Positions 21,426 to 32,900 of a stretch of 51,134 bases of DNA are shown here, piece by piece. The stretch lies in the NCBI GenBank assembly GCA_024220525.1, contig JAMYWO010000062.1, positions 38,629 through 89,762 on the forward strand. The letters run 5' to 3'. Source of the stretch: Cochliopodium minus. Its lineage: Eukaryota; Discosea; Himatismenida; Cochliopodiidae. The notes beneath the pieces are model-generated. The model did no database searches. It saw only the letters and a program-made list of their open reading frames with translations, and was not told the DNA's origin. Both the position numbers and the translations under genes were made by a program. The stretch's first letter is position 1, and each line of letters opens with the position of its first letter.

Positions 21426-23325
21426 ATGAAACTATTAATGAAATTGTTGTTCATCATTTTTTTTGCAATGATTACTAAATCTGAAGTGTCATTCGAAATA
21501 GAAGGATTCGCATTTGTTGCAAATAAACAAAAAATTCCCAATCAACTTCAGTTCACAGTAACTGCATTAAGTAAAAATAGGAGTGATCTCAATCTGTGCA
21601 AATTGGATGCATTTTCTCTCTTGAGATTTAATAATGTAAGAAAAAAAGGAAATATAAAATTGAAAATAAATTTTTATTTGAATTTTAATAAAAAGATTAC
21701 AGGAAATGTTGCACTAGTTGAATATGGAAATGAATGTTCAACTGAAAAGCATATAGGTAAAAAATCCATTCATAAGAATAAATATAATATATTGTGAAGT
21801 TCACTCACAATAATTATTATATAATAAAATTTTATTTGATAAATATGAATTAAAGAGATCGCAGCAACACAAGGAGCCTCATTGGCTTTGATAATAGGAA
21901 CATGGGAGACATGCAACTTCAGAGATCAAAATCATGGCAAATACAAGAAGCAAATAACAGCGATATGCATAGATAAAGACAATTATGCAACCCTAAATCT
22001 TTTGAACCAATTGTATTCGAATACATCAACAAAAAATAATACAATGGAGATCATCTTGAATGTGATAAAGAATCCTGTGCAGCAGATGAGTTATGGAGGT
22101 GTGGTTTTCATGCAGATATTCTTCATTTCCATCTTCCTCATCAATCTTGTGGCCATAGCTTACAGATTGATCCAGTTTTGTAGAGAAGAATCCAAGATAT
22201 TTCCAAAGGCAATCTTTTTTGTGGTTATAATAAGTAAAAAAAATTTACAATAAAACGAAAAATAAAATTTTCATTTTAGAATTTATTATTTTTTTTTAAA
22301 GTTTGCATTCTATCTGGTACTTTCTTTTTCGATCCTATTGGCTACCACCAAGTATACACCACCTACCAATACTACTCTGGCATTCAAACGGTGACCATAT
22401 GTTTGTTCACCATTGTGTTTGTGCGCTTATTTCACTCTCGCAATCTTCAAAATAAAAGGTAATCTTGATTGGATTGGTTTTTTTTTGTTATTGTATTCTT
22501 TTTATTTTTAATTCTTCTCTTGTATTCTTATTATTTTTATTTTTTATTTTTTATTTAGGTATTTAATTTTACCAATTTATTTATTTATCATTTTGAAGGG
22601 CTCGATATACCCATGATAGAGTATGGTCACTATGTGTTCTGCGTATTCGTGATAATAGCTTGTTTTGGGTTGAGGATTTATTTGGGAGTGAAACAAGGGG
22701 TGTACAATTTTTCTAATCCCCAAATCAACCGAAAAATCAACATCACTCTCACTGCTCTTTATGGCCTTATTTTTTGTGCTTTTTTTTTTAGATTTTCTCT
22801 TCTCACAAAAATGATAATGTCTGTCAAGGTAATTTTTTTTTTAAAAAAAGAAACTCATCAAAAATTCTTCAAACAAAATTTTAAATGACATTTAACCTTT
22901 AGAAATTATTTTTGATATTTGAACGATTTGATTAAAACAAAAAGTTAATTTTTTAGTCTAGTTCCAGTGACCAAAAAGAGAAGAAAAATGACTACATTTT
23001 GTTTCTTGTCAAGATGTTCTTTGTTTTTTTGGGATATCTCCTTGCTTATGGAACATTTATTTCACGCATCATTATTGAGTCATACAACACACCAACAAAG
23101 TTGATGGTTCATTTTGGAATTTATTATTTTGGTATCTTTTTTTTATTTTTTTATTTTATTTTGCATATCATCTTATTTTCTTTTTAAGGTATGTTCCTAT
23201 ATTGTCTCGGTCTCACGCTTGTTTTCAAACCCAACAAAGGTAGGGAAGCATCAACGAAGAGTGGGTCTTCAAGGTCTGGCTCTAAAATGTCAAAGTATAA
23301 AGACTTTAAAGATGAAACTAACTAA
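21426..23325 (+). CDS. Seven-transmembrane protein with protease-associated (PA) ectodomain
   Basis: Exons 21426-21635, 21696-21756, 21856-22233, 22302-22458, 22599-22828, 22957-23131 and 23189-23325 encode about 448 aa. An in-frame ATG at 21381 exists, but the one at 21426 places the signal peptide (LLMKLLFIIFFAMITKS) at the N-terminus. Residues about 70-125 look like a PA domain (GNVALVEYGNECS, then AATQGASLALII). Seven hydrophobic helices follow, e.g. VVFMQIFFISIFLINLVAIA and YILFLVKMFFVFLGYLLAYG, then a Ser/Lys-rich tail. One junction (22458 to 22599) is off by one base, probably one extra A in the run before 22458. Receptor function is inferred from topology only. Confidence 0.75.
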
Positions 23326-23713
23326 AGTTTTTTTTTACAATCTACTTAGATTTATTAAAATATTTTTTAGTTTTTTTGACAAATAAATTATAATCTTAAC
23401 CTCAAAGCACTATTTTGCAAATGATAAAATCTAAAGATTGTGCATGAATATTTCTCCATTAAACTAAGGTAATGAATTAAATATTTTTAAGTTAGCAACT
23501 TTGAAAAATGTTTCAGTTACTTTAGAAAATCAAAATTCTATTTATTTTTAAACTTTTTTTTTGATTAGAAAATGAGAAAATTTATGTGTTTTTAATATTT
23601 ACAAAATAAAATAAAAAATGAAAAAATTTTTCAGTTGTTTTTCAACACACAATTTGATCTATACCAGTAAAAATTTCATTATTTTAAAATCAATCATTTA
23701 AATTAACCAAAAG
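23326..23713. other. Gap without recognised gene
   Basis: AT-rich, no long reading frame. It probably holds the promoter and unrecognised first exon(s) of the RCC1 gene that follows, since that gene's first visible exon opens at an AG acceptor at 23712-23713. Confidence 0.5.
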
Positions 23714-25273
23714 GAAATGGAAAATTGTTGGTATTTGGTAACAATGGAAGTGGGCAATGCGGTATAAAAGGAGATACATTGACTCCATCTTTATTGATTG
23801 AAGATAAAACGATAATAGAAATAAGTATAGGCCAATTGCATTCCCTCTATCTCAAGAAGAATGGAGAATTATATTCATTTGGTTTTAATTCAAATGGACA
23901 AGTGGGATTAAAAGATAGTTTAGTGAATCAACCAACATTGTTGATGAAAGATGAGGGAATCAAATTCATAAGATGTGGTGCCTTTTCGACAATCATATAT
24001 AAACATAATGGAGATCTTTATGGATTTGGAGCCAATACAAGTGCCCAGCTCGGATTGAAACAAATTATTAATGTCACTACACCCCAATTAATCATTAATG
24101 ATAAAGACATCAAACAGATTTGTTGTGGGAATACTTTTACCTTGATTCTGAAGAATGATGGGGGATTATGGTTGATGGGTCAAGTATACCTTGGAGAGAT
24201 AAAAATTTTAGGTAAGATATTCTGATTTTGATTTTGAATTTGAGATATAAATTGAAATCTTAACAGATCCATTGATTTTAACATGGAAAAAAATAATTTG
24301 AATCGATTCCAATTTATTTAATTATTGAAAATAACAAATTTAATATTATATTTGACTTTGAATCTAATAAATCGATTATTTTTGAAATGATCATCTGATA
24401 TAAACAGAACTCAATAATTTTGTACCAGAAATGTACCTACTTTACAATAAAAATTATCTTTTTGCTAACAAATGTTTTTTTTTTAAAGAAAAAAATGATT
24501 GTGGAATGAAACTATTGATGAAAGATGAAAGTATAAAGGGAATAGCATGCGGATATGACTTTTTCATGATTTACAAAGAAAATGGGGATCTGTTGGGAGT
24601 AGGAAACAATAACTACTGGAAGAAATCACTTAAGGAGCCCTCATTAATAATGAATGACATAAATATCAAGCAAATAAGTTTGGGGTTTCAACATTCAATT
24701 CTTTTAAAAGGAAACGGAGACGTGATTGTTTTTGGAGGAAATATTTATGGTCAGCTCGGGACAGGCGATAAAACTAGCGTTCTTGAACCCAAATTACTTA
24801 TGAGTGATCCAAACATCATAATGGTTTGTGCTGGATATGCCAATTCCCTCATTTACAAGAAAACAGGGGAGCTCATCGGTTTTGGGTACAACAATGATGG
24901 GAGAGTTGGAATAAGCGACAGAGTTGAGAAACTTACTCCTACTACCATTCTGAAAGATACAAACATTCTTATCATGAACCAAGGAAAAGTTCTCTTGCGA
25001 TGGTCTCCTGAGAATCACCCTTATTTTGATGATTATTCTCAAGAGTGTATTTTTGTTTTTGTTTGCCTTTTAAAATTGAATCTCAAACAAACCAACCAAA
25101 AAATTCCCAAGTTTGTTCTATGGGAAATTTTATCATACCTTGATCTTAGTTCTTTTGTTGACACTCGTTCTACCTCTAAGGACAATAGTTCTTTGGGTGT
25201 TAAACCCCTGGTTGATCTTTATACAAACTTAACAAATCAGAAAGGAAAAACCAATAATTGTTCTATTTTTTAA
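23714..25273 (+). CDS. RCC1-repeat protein with F-box-like C-terminus, 5' exon not found
   Basis: Visible exons 23714-24211 and 24489-25273 join in phase (~427 aa). At least six RCC1 blades are present: LVFGNNGSGQCGI, ELYSFGFNSNGQVGL, DLYGFGANTSAQLGL, DLLGVGNNNYW, VIVFGGNIYGQLGTG and ELIGFGYNNDGRVGI, so a beta-propeller is expected. After it comes IPKFVLWEILSYLDLSSFVD, which resembles an F-box (LP-x-x-VL-x-EILSYL). The other RCC1 gene in this window (42813-43862) has the same tail motif. RCC1 plus F-box-like would suggest a substrate adaptor for ubiquitin ligases (inference). No start codon fits at the first visible exon, so a 5' exon is missing. Confidence 0.85.
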
Positions 25274-25341
25274 TTAAAAAATAAAATTTCAAAAAAATAA
25301 AAAAAATTAGAAAATTATTTGCAAAAATTTTTGGAAAAAGA

Positions 25342-26900
25342 ATGGAGAATGAGATATTCAAACTGAATAATCCCAATCTATCTTTCATTCTCTCAGAATC
25401 CAACCTCATCGCTCAACAGCTCGAATCTACCATCAAATTGAACAAAACACAGGTGAGCAGCAAGGAAGTAGATGTTCCAATAGCATGCATTTACAAGGAG
25501 ATAAAGATGTTAAATGAAGAGGAAATATTGATAGAGCCAATAAAGATACCTGACAATAAAAATGTAAAAATTATCTGTATATCTTGATTAATATTAATAC
25601 CAACAAATTTCATTTAAAGGATAAATTATGAATTCAAAATTTTATTATGCTTATATTTCATATAATCAAGATATTTTAATATATGGTGAAAAAGCAAATA
25701 ATTACACCCTATTTCCAATAATAAAATAATTATTAAAATCATTTTCGCCTTCAATATCAAGTTGGAAAATAAATGGAATGCAATATTTCTGAGAAACAAA
25801 AAATTACCAGAAAAATATGGAAATCTCCCAGAAGTCAAAATAAAAACTTTTGACAGCGAAATTTATTTTGCACATCTTGAAACAAAGGAGATGGGAAAAA
25901 ATCTGATCTATTCGAGGCAGACCACATCAACACAAACCATCCTCAACTCTTCTCTCTCCACCCTCGATTCCAATGGCCTTGTTTATTTAACTGATGTCCA
26001 AACTAGTGGAAAAGGAAGGGGTACCAATGTTTGGACTTCTCCTGAAGGGTGTTTGATGTTTTCTTTTAGGGTAAAAAAAAATTTATTCAATTTTTTTGAT
26101 TTATAAATTAATTTATTTTTATTTTTTTTATTTTTTATTTTTTTTTTTTTTAATTTTTTTTTTTTTATTTTGTTATTTTTTTTTAAATAAAATTAGGCAG
26201 TTATAGAAGACGGAGTTAAATTGCCAATGTTACAATATCTTGTGTCCCTTGCAGAAATTAAAACTATAAAATCCTTCTGTCCAAGGATAGGTAATAATTA
26301 AAAAACTAAAAAATTAAAAAATTATAAAATCGATAAAAAAATAACAAAATTTAAAAAAATCTCATCAAAATTATTCTTTATCATTAATTTTAAAAAATTA
26401 AATTAAATTTGATTTTTTTGATAAATCATTTAAAAGATGTTGGTATCAAATGGCCCAATGATTTGTACGCTAAAAGAACTGTCAAGTTTGGAGGAATTTT
26501 GTGTCAGAGCACTTACTGGAAGGACCAGTTTTTGGTGACCATCGGCTGTGGAATCAACTTGGACAACGAAAAGCCCACCATTTCTCTGAATTCTCTCATT
26601 GAAAAAGAAAGCGAAAAAATCACCCGCGAAAAGTTTTTGTCGACTTTTTTTAATATTTTCGAAAAGATGTTTTATAATTTTAATGAGAACGGTTTTGATG
26701 ATTTTGTTGATGATTATGTTTCTAACTGGCTTCATAGTGGCCAAGTTTTAAAGTTGGATGATGGCACGGTTTTGACTGTGAAGGGTCTTTCTAGGTTTGG
26801 CTATTTGTTGGCTTTGGACAAAGAAGGGAACAATTATGAGTTGCATCCTGATGGAAACAGTTTGGATTTCTTCAAAGGATTGATAAAAACTAAGATCTAA
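25342..26900 (+). CDS. HLCS: Biotin-protein ligase (holocarboxylase synthetase)
   Basis: Exons 25342-25563, 25762-26070, 26197-26290 and 26437-26900 join in phase to 362 aa. The enzyme activates biotin with ATP and attaches it to a lysine of biotin-dependent carboxylases. Seen: substrate loop TSGKGRGTNVWTSPEGCLMF, KWPNDLYAK, the FGGIL strand, TIGCGINLDN, and the C-terminal BPL_C domain (WLHSGQVLKLDDG, ELHPDGNSLDFF). The N-terminal ~75 aa are specific to this gene. The chain is shorter than human HLCS but of the eukaryotic type. No mitochondrial leader is evident. Identification is firm. Confidence 0.94.
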
Positions 26901-26992
26901 ATTCAATTTAATTTTCAAAACAAAAAAAAAAAGAACTCAAGAAAAAAAAAAAAAAATAAAAAAAAAAATTCTTTTTATTATTTTCCTCAATA

Positions 26993-29751
26993 ATGACTGA
27001 GGATACAACCATTTCAAGAGAAGAATTTTTTCGAAAATTTCAAGATCTTGTTGAAGAATACAATGATTTTGGACTGAATAGTAAATTGATCAAGAGTATC
27101 AAGCTTGATTGCCCATATTCAGTGTTAGATCTTGTTACCACTCAAATTCAATTAAACACAAATTTGGAGGAATCTATAAAGATTATTTTAATTGAACAGA
27201 TTCGAGTGTTCTTTCATCGTTTTTATGTAAAAAAAAAATTTCTTTATTTGTTTGCTTTTAACCAATCAATTTAGTACCATGAGTTCTATTTGTTTTTGGT
27301 GCAGATAGATTGCAAGGAATTTTTTGACATTTTGACCAAAGGAGGGATTTTCAAAAAACAAGACATTCAAAAAAAAATTATAAAGGAGTTAGCTGTCAAA
27401 GAAAAGGATGATACAATTCATTGTGTTTTTTATCGTTCAGAAGTAAATTATAGCATTTAATAATTAATAATTTTATTTTTTCTTTAGTATTTTGATTTGT
27501 ATGAGTTCATGGCGAAGATTGATTGCGAGAAATTTTTCGACATATTGATTAAAGGAGGGATTTACCATAAAAAAGACATCAATGAAAATTCAATCAACCA
27601 AATTGCAGTCAAAGAAAAAGATCATAGATTTCTCAGAATATTGAACTTCTATAAAGTAATTAAAGTTTATTTTTAAGATTACCCTTTAACAAAATTTTTT
27701 TTTTAAAAAGTATGAATCCCTTTTTGATTCTCTAAAGGAATGCAAATTGGAGAAATATTTTTTAGATATGATAAAGGAAGAAGTCTTCTCAACGGATGAT
27801 TTAACTCTGGAGAAAATGAAATCTGTTTTGTATAACCCATGTGATGTCGAAATCCTTTCATCTATGTTAAAAGTAACATTTTTTTTTTTTATAAATAATT
27901 TAATTTTCAAAAACAAGAAAAACTCTCAAACACTGAGCCAGAGAAGACTCAAAGAATATACTACCAAACTTTTATCTTTAGAAATCCATCCCTCTAGAAT
28001 CAAAAAGGAAAGGGATATCGGGAAAATAGCAACAGGTATATCACATCATCCCTTCTTTTTCAAGGCAGTTGAGGCGTATCATAACAATAGTATACCTTCC
28101 GAAAAAGCAAGATTATGTGCAAGAGAAATATTGCGAATAAAACCAAAAATTTACAATAATAAACGTTTGAAAGAATCTCCAGAATCTCATTATTCCTACG
28201 AAGCATCCATTATCCTCAACTATTATTTTAGTACTAATTTTGATAATTTCTATAACAACTCTAATACTATTTCTGATCAACCTCCAGCAAACACAATAAT
28301 TAAATTTGGCCACCAACATCCTTTCTTTTTTAATTATTCAAAGACTTTTAATGGAGAAGAAGAAAAGCTCAATACTTGCCATGTAGACATAACTTTGGAA
28401 ATAAAGAACAAAGAACTTAAACAAATATCTTCCTTTTTTGATTTTGGCTTCATATCTTCCAAAAATTCCTCTCAATTTCTTCAAATGGGAGGTTATTCTT
28501 ATGCAATGTCTCATTACACTCAACATCCAGTTCCTCCTTATCTTTGCTGTGAGTATCTCATGAACAAAGATGACCAACATCCCAAAAATAAATATGGAGA
28601 ACTTTATAAATTAAGGTTTCACGTTCTTTTTGTTAAAGAAAATTCTCTATACTCTTACCTTATTTGTGAGTGTGACGAAAATAAAAAACTTGAAAATTGT
28701 TTGGCTCGTATCATTGATTGTATGGTCACAACTGTCCCTTTTTATTTAGAAACCCTCCCCCTTTACAATGAATGGAAAAAGTATGGACACCATGTACTTA
28801 TTGGCCCATTTGGGAAAGAGGTATCATCTAAATTCTAAAAAACTTTAAATTTATTACATTATCTTTTTTTTTGTTTAGAAAAAGGTTTACAAGTTCTATG
28901 ATTTCACTCACTATTCTCATAACCATTACAGAACATCCCCCTACGTTTATGAAATAATGAAATATTATTCTCCCTTTTTACTTGACAAAACAAACGAAAA
29001 TAATCCCAAAAACAGATTCAATAATTTAAAAGTGAACAACATCCATAAGGATCTTCAATATCTTGTTTATGATTTCATTGTTGGTGGATCTCACATTCCC
29101 AAAACAATCAATCATCTAATGAAAATTCTTGATCAACTTTTATATTTACATTCTTTTGAGTATTGCCATGGGGATATCAGATTGAAAAACTTTCTTTTCT
29201 TTCAAAATGGAGATTCTTTATTGATTGATTTTGATAACTCAGCGTTAGGTTTTTACCCTTCTTGTCTTTCCTTTAATATTGATGACACAGTAAGACCAGT
29301 CGTTGAAGAAATAGTGATGAAAGGAGGCTGTCAAATAAAAAAGAGAGATGATCTCCTTTCTTTTTTTGGAATCTGCAACTTTTTTGATTGTGAAAATAAA
29401 TTGAAATGGGATGAAATTCGTAGCAGATATTACGCAATCCAAAAAATAGAGTTTCTCATTCAAATCTTAAACATTCAAAAGATAACATCCAAAAATGAAA
29501 TAAATGACGAAAAGATCAAAAAAGTAGAAATGAAGATCCAAAAATTGGATGATACAATCAAAGAGCTAAATTTTGATTTGGGAAAACTGATAGAAATTGA
29601 TTTCAATCAAAATGAAGAAAACAAAGAAGAAAAGATTAAATTGTATGATGAAAAAATCTTTGAAATTACGAAGGAAGCTTTGAAAGAAATGTCAGAGATA
29701 AAGAATTTAGCTTTAAAATCCACCAAAAATTTTGAAAATCTTGATTACTGA
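26993..29751 (+). CDS. Crinkler-like fusion: tandem N-terminal repeats, PD-(D/E)xK-like nuclease, protein kinase
   Basis: Six in-phase exons (26993-27226, 27275-27442, 27488-27655, 27711-27872, 27918-28820, 28879-29751) encode 835 aa. Exons 2 and 3 are both exactly 168 nt and encode paralogous 56-aa units (IDCKEFFDILTKGGI against IDCEKFFDILIKGGI); exon 4 looks like a third, diverged unit. The middle region carries HVDITLEIKNKE and QFLQMGGYSYAMSHY, resembling PD-(D/E)xK restriction-endonuclease folds. The C-terminal part is a protein-kinase-like domain with YCHGDIRLKNFLFF (catalytic loop) and LIDFDNSALG (a DFD in place of DFG), then a charged helix. Nuclease-kinase fusions of this type are described among Crinkler-type effectors. 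Activity and target are inferred, not shown. Confidence 0.7.
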
Positions 29752-29906
29752 ATCATAGGATAATTAAAATATTTAGGATTGAATAAATTTTCTTTTTTTG
29801 ATTGAACTATCAACTCCAAAACATTTTTCAAACAGTCCAATATGAAATGCTTCATTAAGTATCGCCAGAATTTTTTTTAAATATTTAATAAAACCATTTG
29901 AATTTT
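29752..29906. other. Convergent intergenic region
   Basis: 155 bp between the stop codons of the nuclease-kinase gene (+) and spatacsin (-). AT-rich; no specific terminator is recognised. Confidence 0.5.
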
Positions 29907-32900
29907 TCAAAAGTTGTTTATGATTTCTTGGAGGTTAGGTATCTCTTGCTTGATTTTTAATACAATTTCCTCCAAGCCCAAAGAAAGCCCGATTTGATAA
30001 AGGGTGAAGCGATCTTCGCACATGGAGAGGAACTTCTTGATGTTCTCCAAAAGCTTCAACTGCTCACCCTTCTCCTTCCCAATAGAATCGTTTTTATATC
30101 TAGCAGCGACATCCAAAAAGATCTCACTGATTTTCTTTGAATCGGAAGAAAACAGTTTGACAAAGTCTTGAAAATATCTAAAGTTCCCCAACACGACGAC
30201 CTGTTTGTAGATAGGTGCTTTGTACCACTCGGTTTTGTAAAGAATTTTGTAGGCGGTGGCAACAACGGTGGCGTTTCGAAAGGAGTTGATGTTCTCCAAA
30301 AGCTCCAGGACCTTGAGAAAAAAAAATGTTATATAAAATCATATAATATAAATGTTTAAAATAAAAATAAATTTATTGTCCTTTTATTTGGATTTTAACT
30401 CAATAATTAAAACTGAAAATGTTCAGTTAAAATTTTTTTTTTTATGTTTTAATTAATTTTTTTCCATTTTTACCTGATTTTGTTTCTTCAAGTTGACGTA
30501 TTGTACAGACATATCCAAAACTTGCAGCTTGATGAGCTCAGCATAAGCGTTACAATGAGAAGCATTGCTGAAACTCTTGTTCTTCAAAAACTTCTCGGAA
30601 GCGTCCAAGAACTTCTGCTGGATGGCGAGGAGACTCCCCAAAATAGTTTTCTGACTCTTGAAAGATTTTTTGTCAAAGTTGGAAGACCACATAAACTTGT
30701 CAAGAGCATGAACAGCAGTATCTTGGTAAATCTGAGCGTGTTCACCCCACATGTTAAAACTGAGGAACATGAGATCAAACTTGTCATTGGCATCAGGGTA
30801 GTTGATGTTCATAAAGTTGTGCAGCTCCATTTGAAGCTCGGTCTTGTTCTCGAAGGAGAGGAGAGAGTTCTTCTTGATGATGAGTTCAAAGTGGCCGTTC
30901 TTGATGAGGATGTCGAAGACGTAGGTCATCTTCTTGTAGTTCTTGATCCCCGTGGCGAGTCGCATCAAAAGTTCAAACTTTTCTTTGGAGACATAGTGAT
31001 CGACACGTGTTCTGACAAGTTTCAAGGTGCGTTCCATTCCATCCACACATACAGCCAACACGTAACAATTGTAAGCTCTCACCAACAACTCCACTTCGAT
31101 CTCTTCAGTGATTTGGCTGAGCTTCTCTCTCGCAAAACCCAGAAGGATGTCGGCCACGTCCTTGGGTCTGGTGGAAATACCAATGTACTCACTAAAGGTG
31201 TTGTCCGACCAATAAGGATTGACGGAATACTTGATGTCTTTGCCTGTCAAATCGTTTTTAGTTGCTTCTTGCTGCGCCTCAAAGTTTTTGAGTTTGTCCG
31301 TCAAAATCTCAACAATGGCTTTGAAGAGGATGTTGGCGACGTGGAAGGAAAGCTTCTCGGGGTTGTAGAAGCGCACAAAATCCTTGACGAGAGGGAAGAA
31401 GTCTCTGCCTCCTTGCAAAAGGAACTGGAGGATTTCTTGGGGATCCTTGGTATTTACAGACTCGAAAGAGATCGAGAGATCTTGCGAGATTTTGAACTGG
31501 AGAATGATTTTGTCGCAGAAATTTTGAAGGAGAGTTTTGTTCTCGTTGTAGTTTCCGTCTTGTCTGTCTAAACATTCCATCATGCAAGAAGAGAGACAAT
31601 CGGAAACTTGGAGTTTGTTACGGGAAGAGATATCGAGTTGTGGCTCTTTCTGGGTGATGAGATTCTTGAGCTTTTGATCGATATCGCTGGGCAAAAGAGA
31701 TTTGTTGGCGATACTCACGATGGTAGCAGCGATCTCGAGATGCAACGAGTGATACTTGAAAAAAGAGCAGACCTTTTGGGCCTTCTCGAGTTGGACAGTG
31801 TTGATCAACTTGATGATCGAATTGGTGATCTGTCTCCCCAACGTTTTTTCGTTGATGTTATCTTCCATAGTTCCATGATCAGCAAGATCAGCAGGCAAAT
31901 TCACAGAAAGCAACAATATTTTGACTTCCAACTTGTCCAAAAACTCTTTGGAATCACAATCTTCATCGAAGAGATCTCCATCCCAGTTCGTATCTTGTTT
32001 CAACCATTCCATAGCAAGGGAATACAAGACAAGTTGTTCTCCAAGTGATTTGATCTCATTTATTTTGATGTTATCATAAAAGAACTTTCCCGCTTTGAGA
32101 GGATGAAAGTCTTGTTCCCTGAAGATGTTGTCTATTCTGTTCCACAACTTGCATCTCTCCGTCTCCGCTTGCCAAATGTACCCGATTCTGTATTTGTTAA
32201 TCAATGAATTGATCTCGCTTTCTGTGATTGGTTCTGTAGATATTTCATTCTCCAAAGCATAATTTCTGGCTTCACTATATAATCCTTTCGGAAAATAAAA
32301 AATAAAAAATGATCACTTAATTAAAGTTAATTTACCTCTTGATATGAGCTTTTCCAAGATAGTTTGAGAATCTGTCAAAAAGTCAAGTCCGAGATTAGTT
32401 TTTTCGATGAGTTTGAAAGTTTTAAAAAGAAGAGAGTATTTGTTGTTCAACTTTGTGGAATCCAAAATCTTGATTAACATGAATTTCTCAAAAGCGGTAT
32501 TAGAATTGACAAGGAGATTTTGAATCAACTTTGTGGCCAAAAAATGAACATCTTTCTCTTCAATCTTGTTGTTTTCTTTTGCTTTATCAACTGAAAGAAA
32601 TTGTGAGTTATTGGATGGCTTTGAGTTGATATCAAGTTGCTTGTTCTCGAGAATGTTTATGAACGCCTTCAACCTCTTTTCGGCTTTTGAAAAGTTGGAT
32701 TGCACAAAAGCTCTGTAGAACTCGAGGAAGAGCACAATCTTTGTATTGAGACCGAAGAGTTTGAAACACTGGAAGATTTGAGTGAATTGTTGCTTTTTGC
32801 ATAACAAGATGACAATTTCAAGGAAATCATTGGTGGAGATTCCTTTCTTGCATAAAGCTATCAACTTCTTTGTAAAAAAATTTATTTGCAGATCTGTTTG

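Noticed and set aside
30480-32048. Plus-strand frames of 363 and 146 codons opposite spatacsin
   Set aside because: Antisense shadows of the conserved spatacsin C-terminal exon; the minus strand has the family motifs and exact intron phases.
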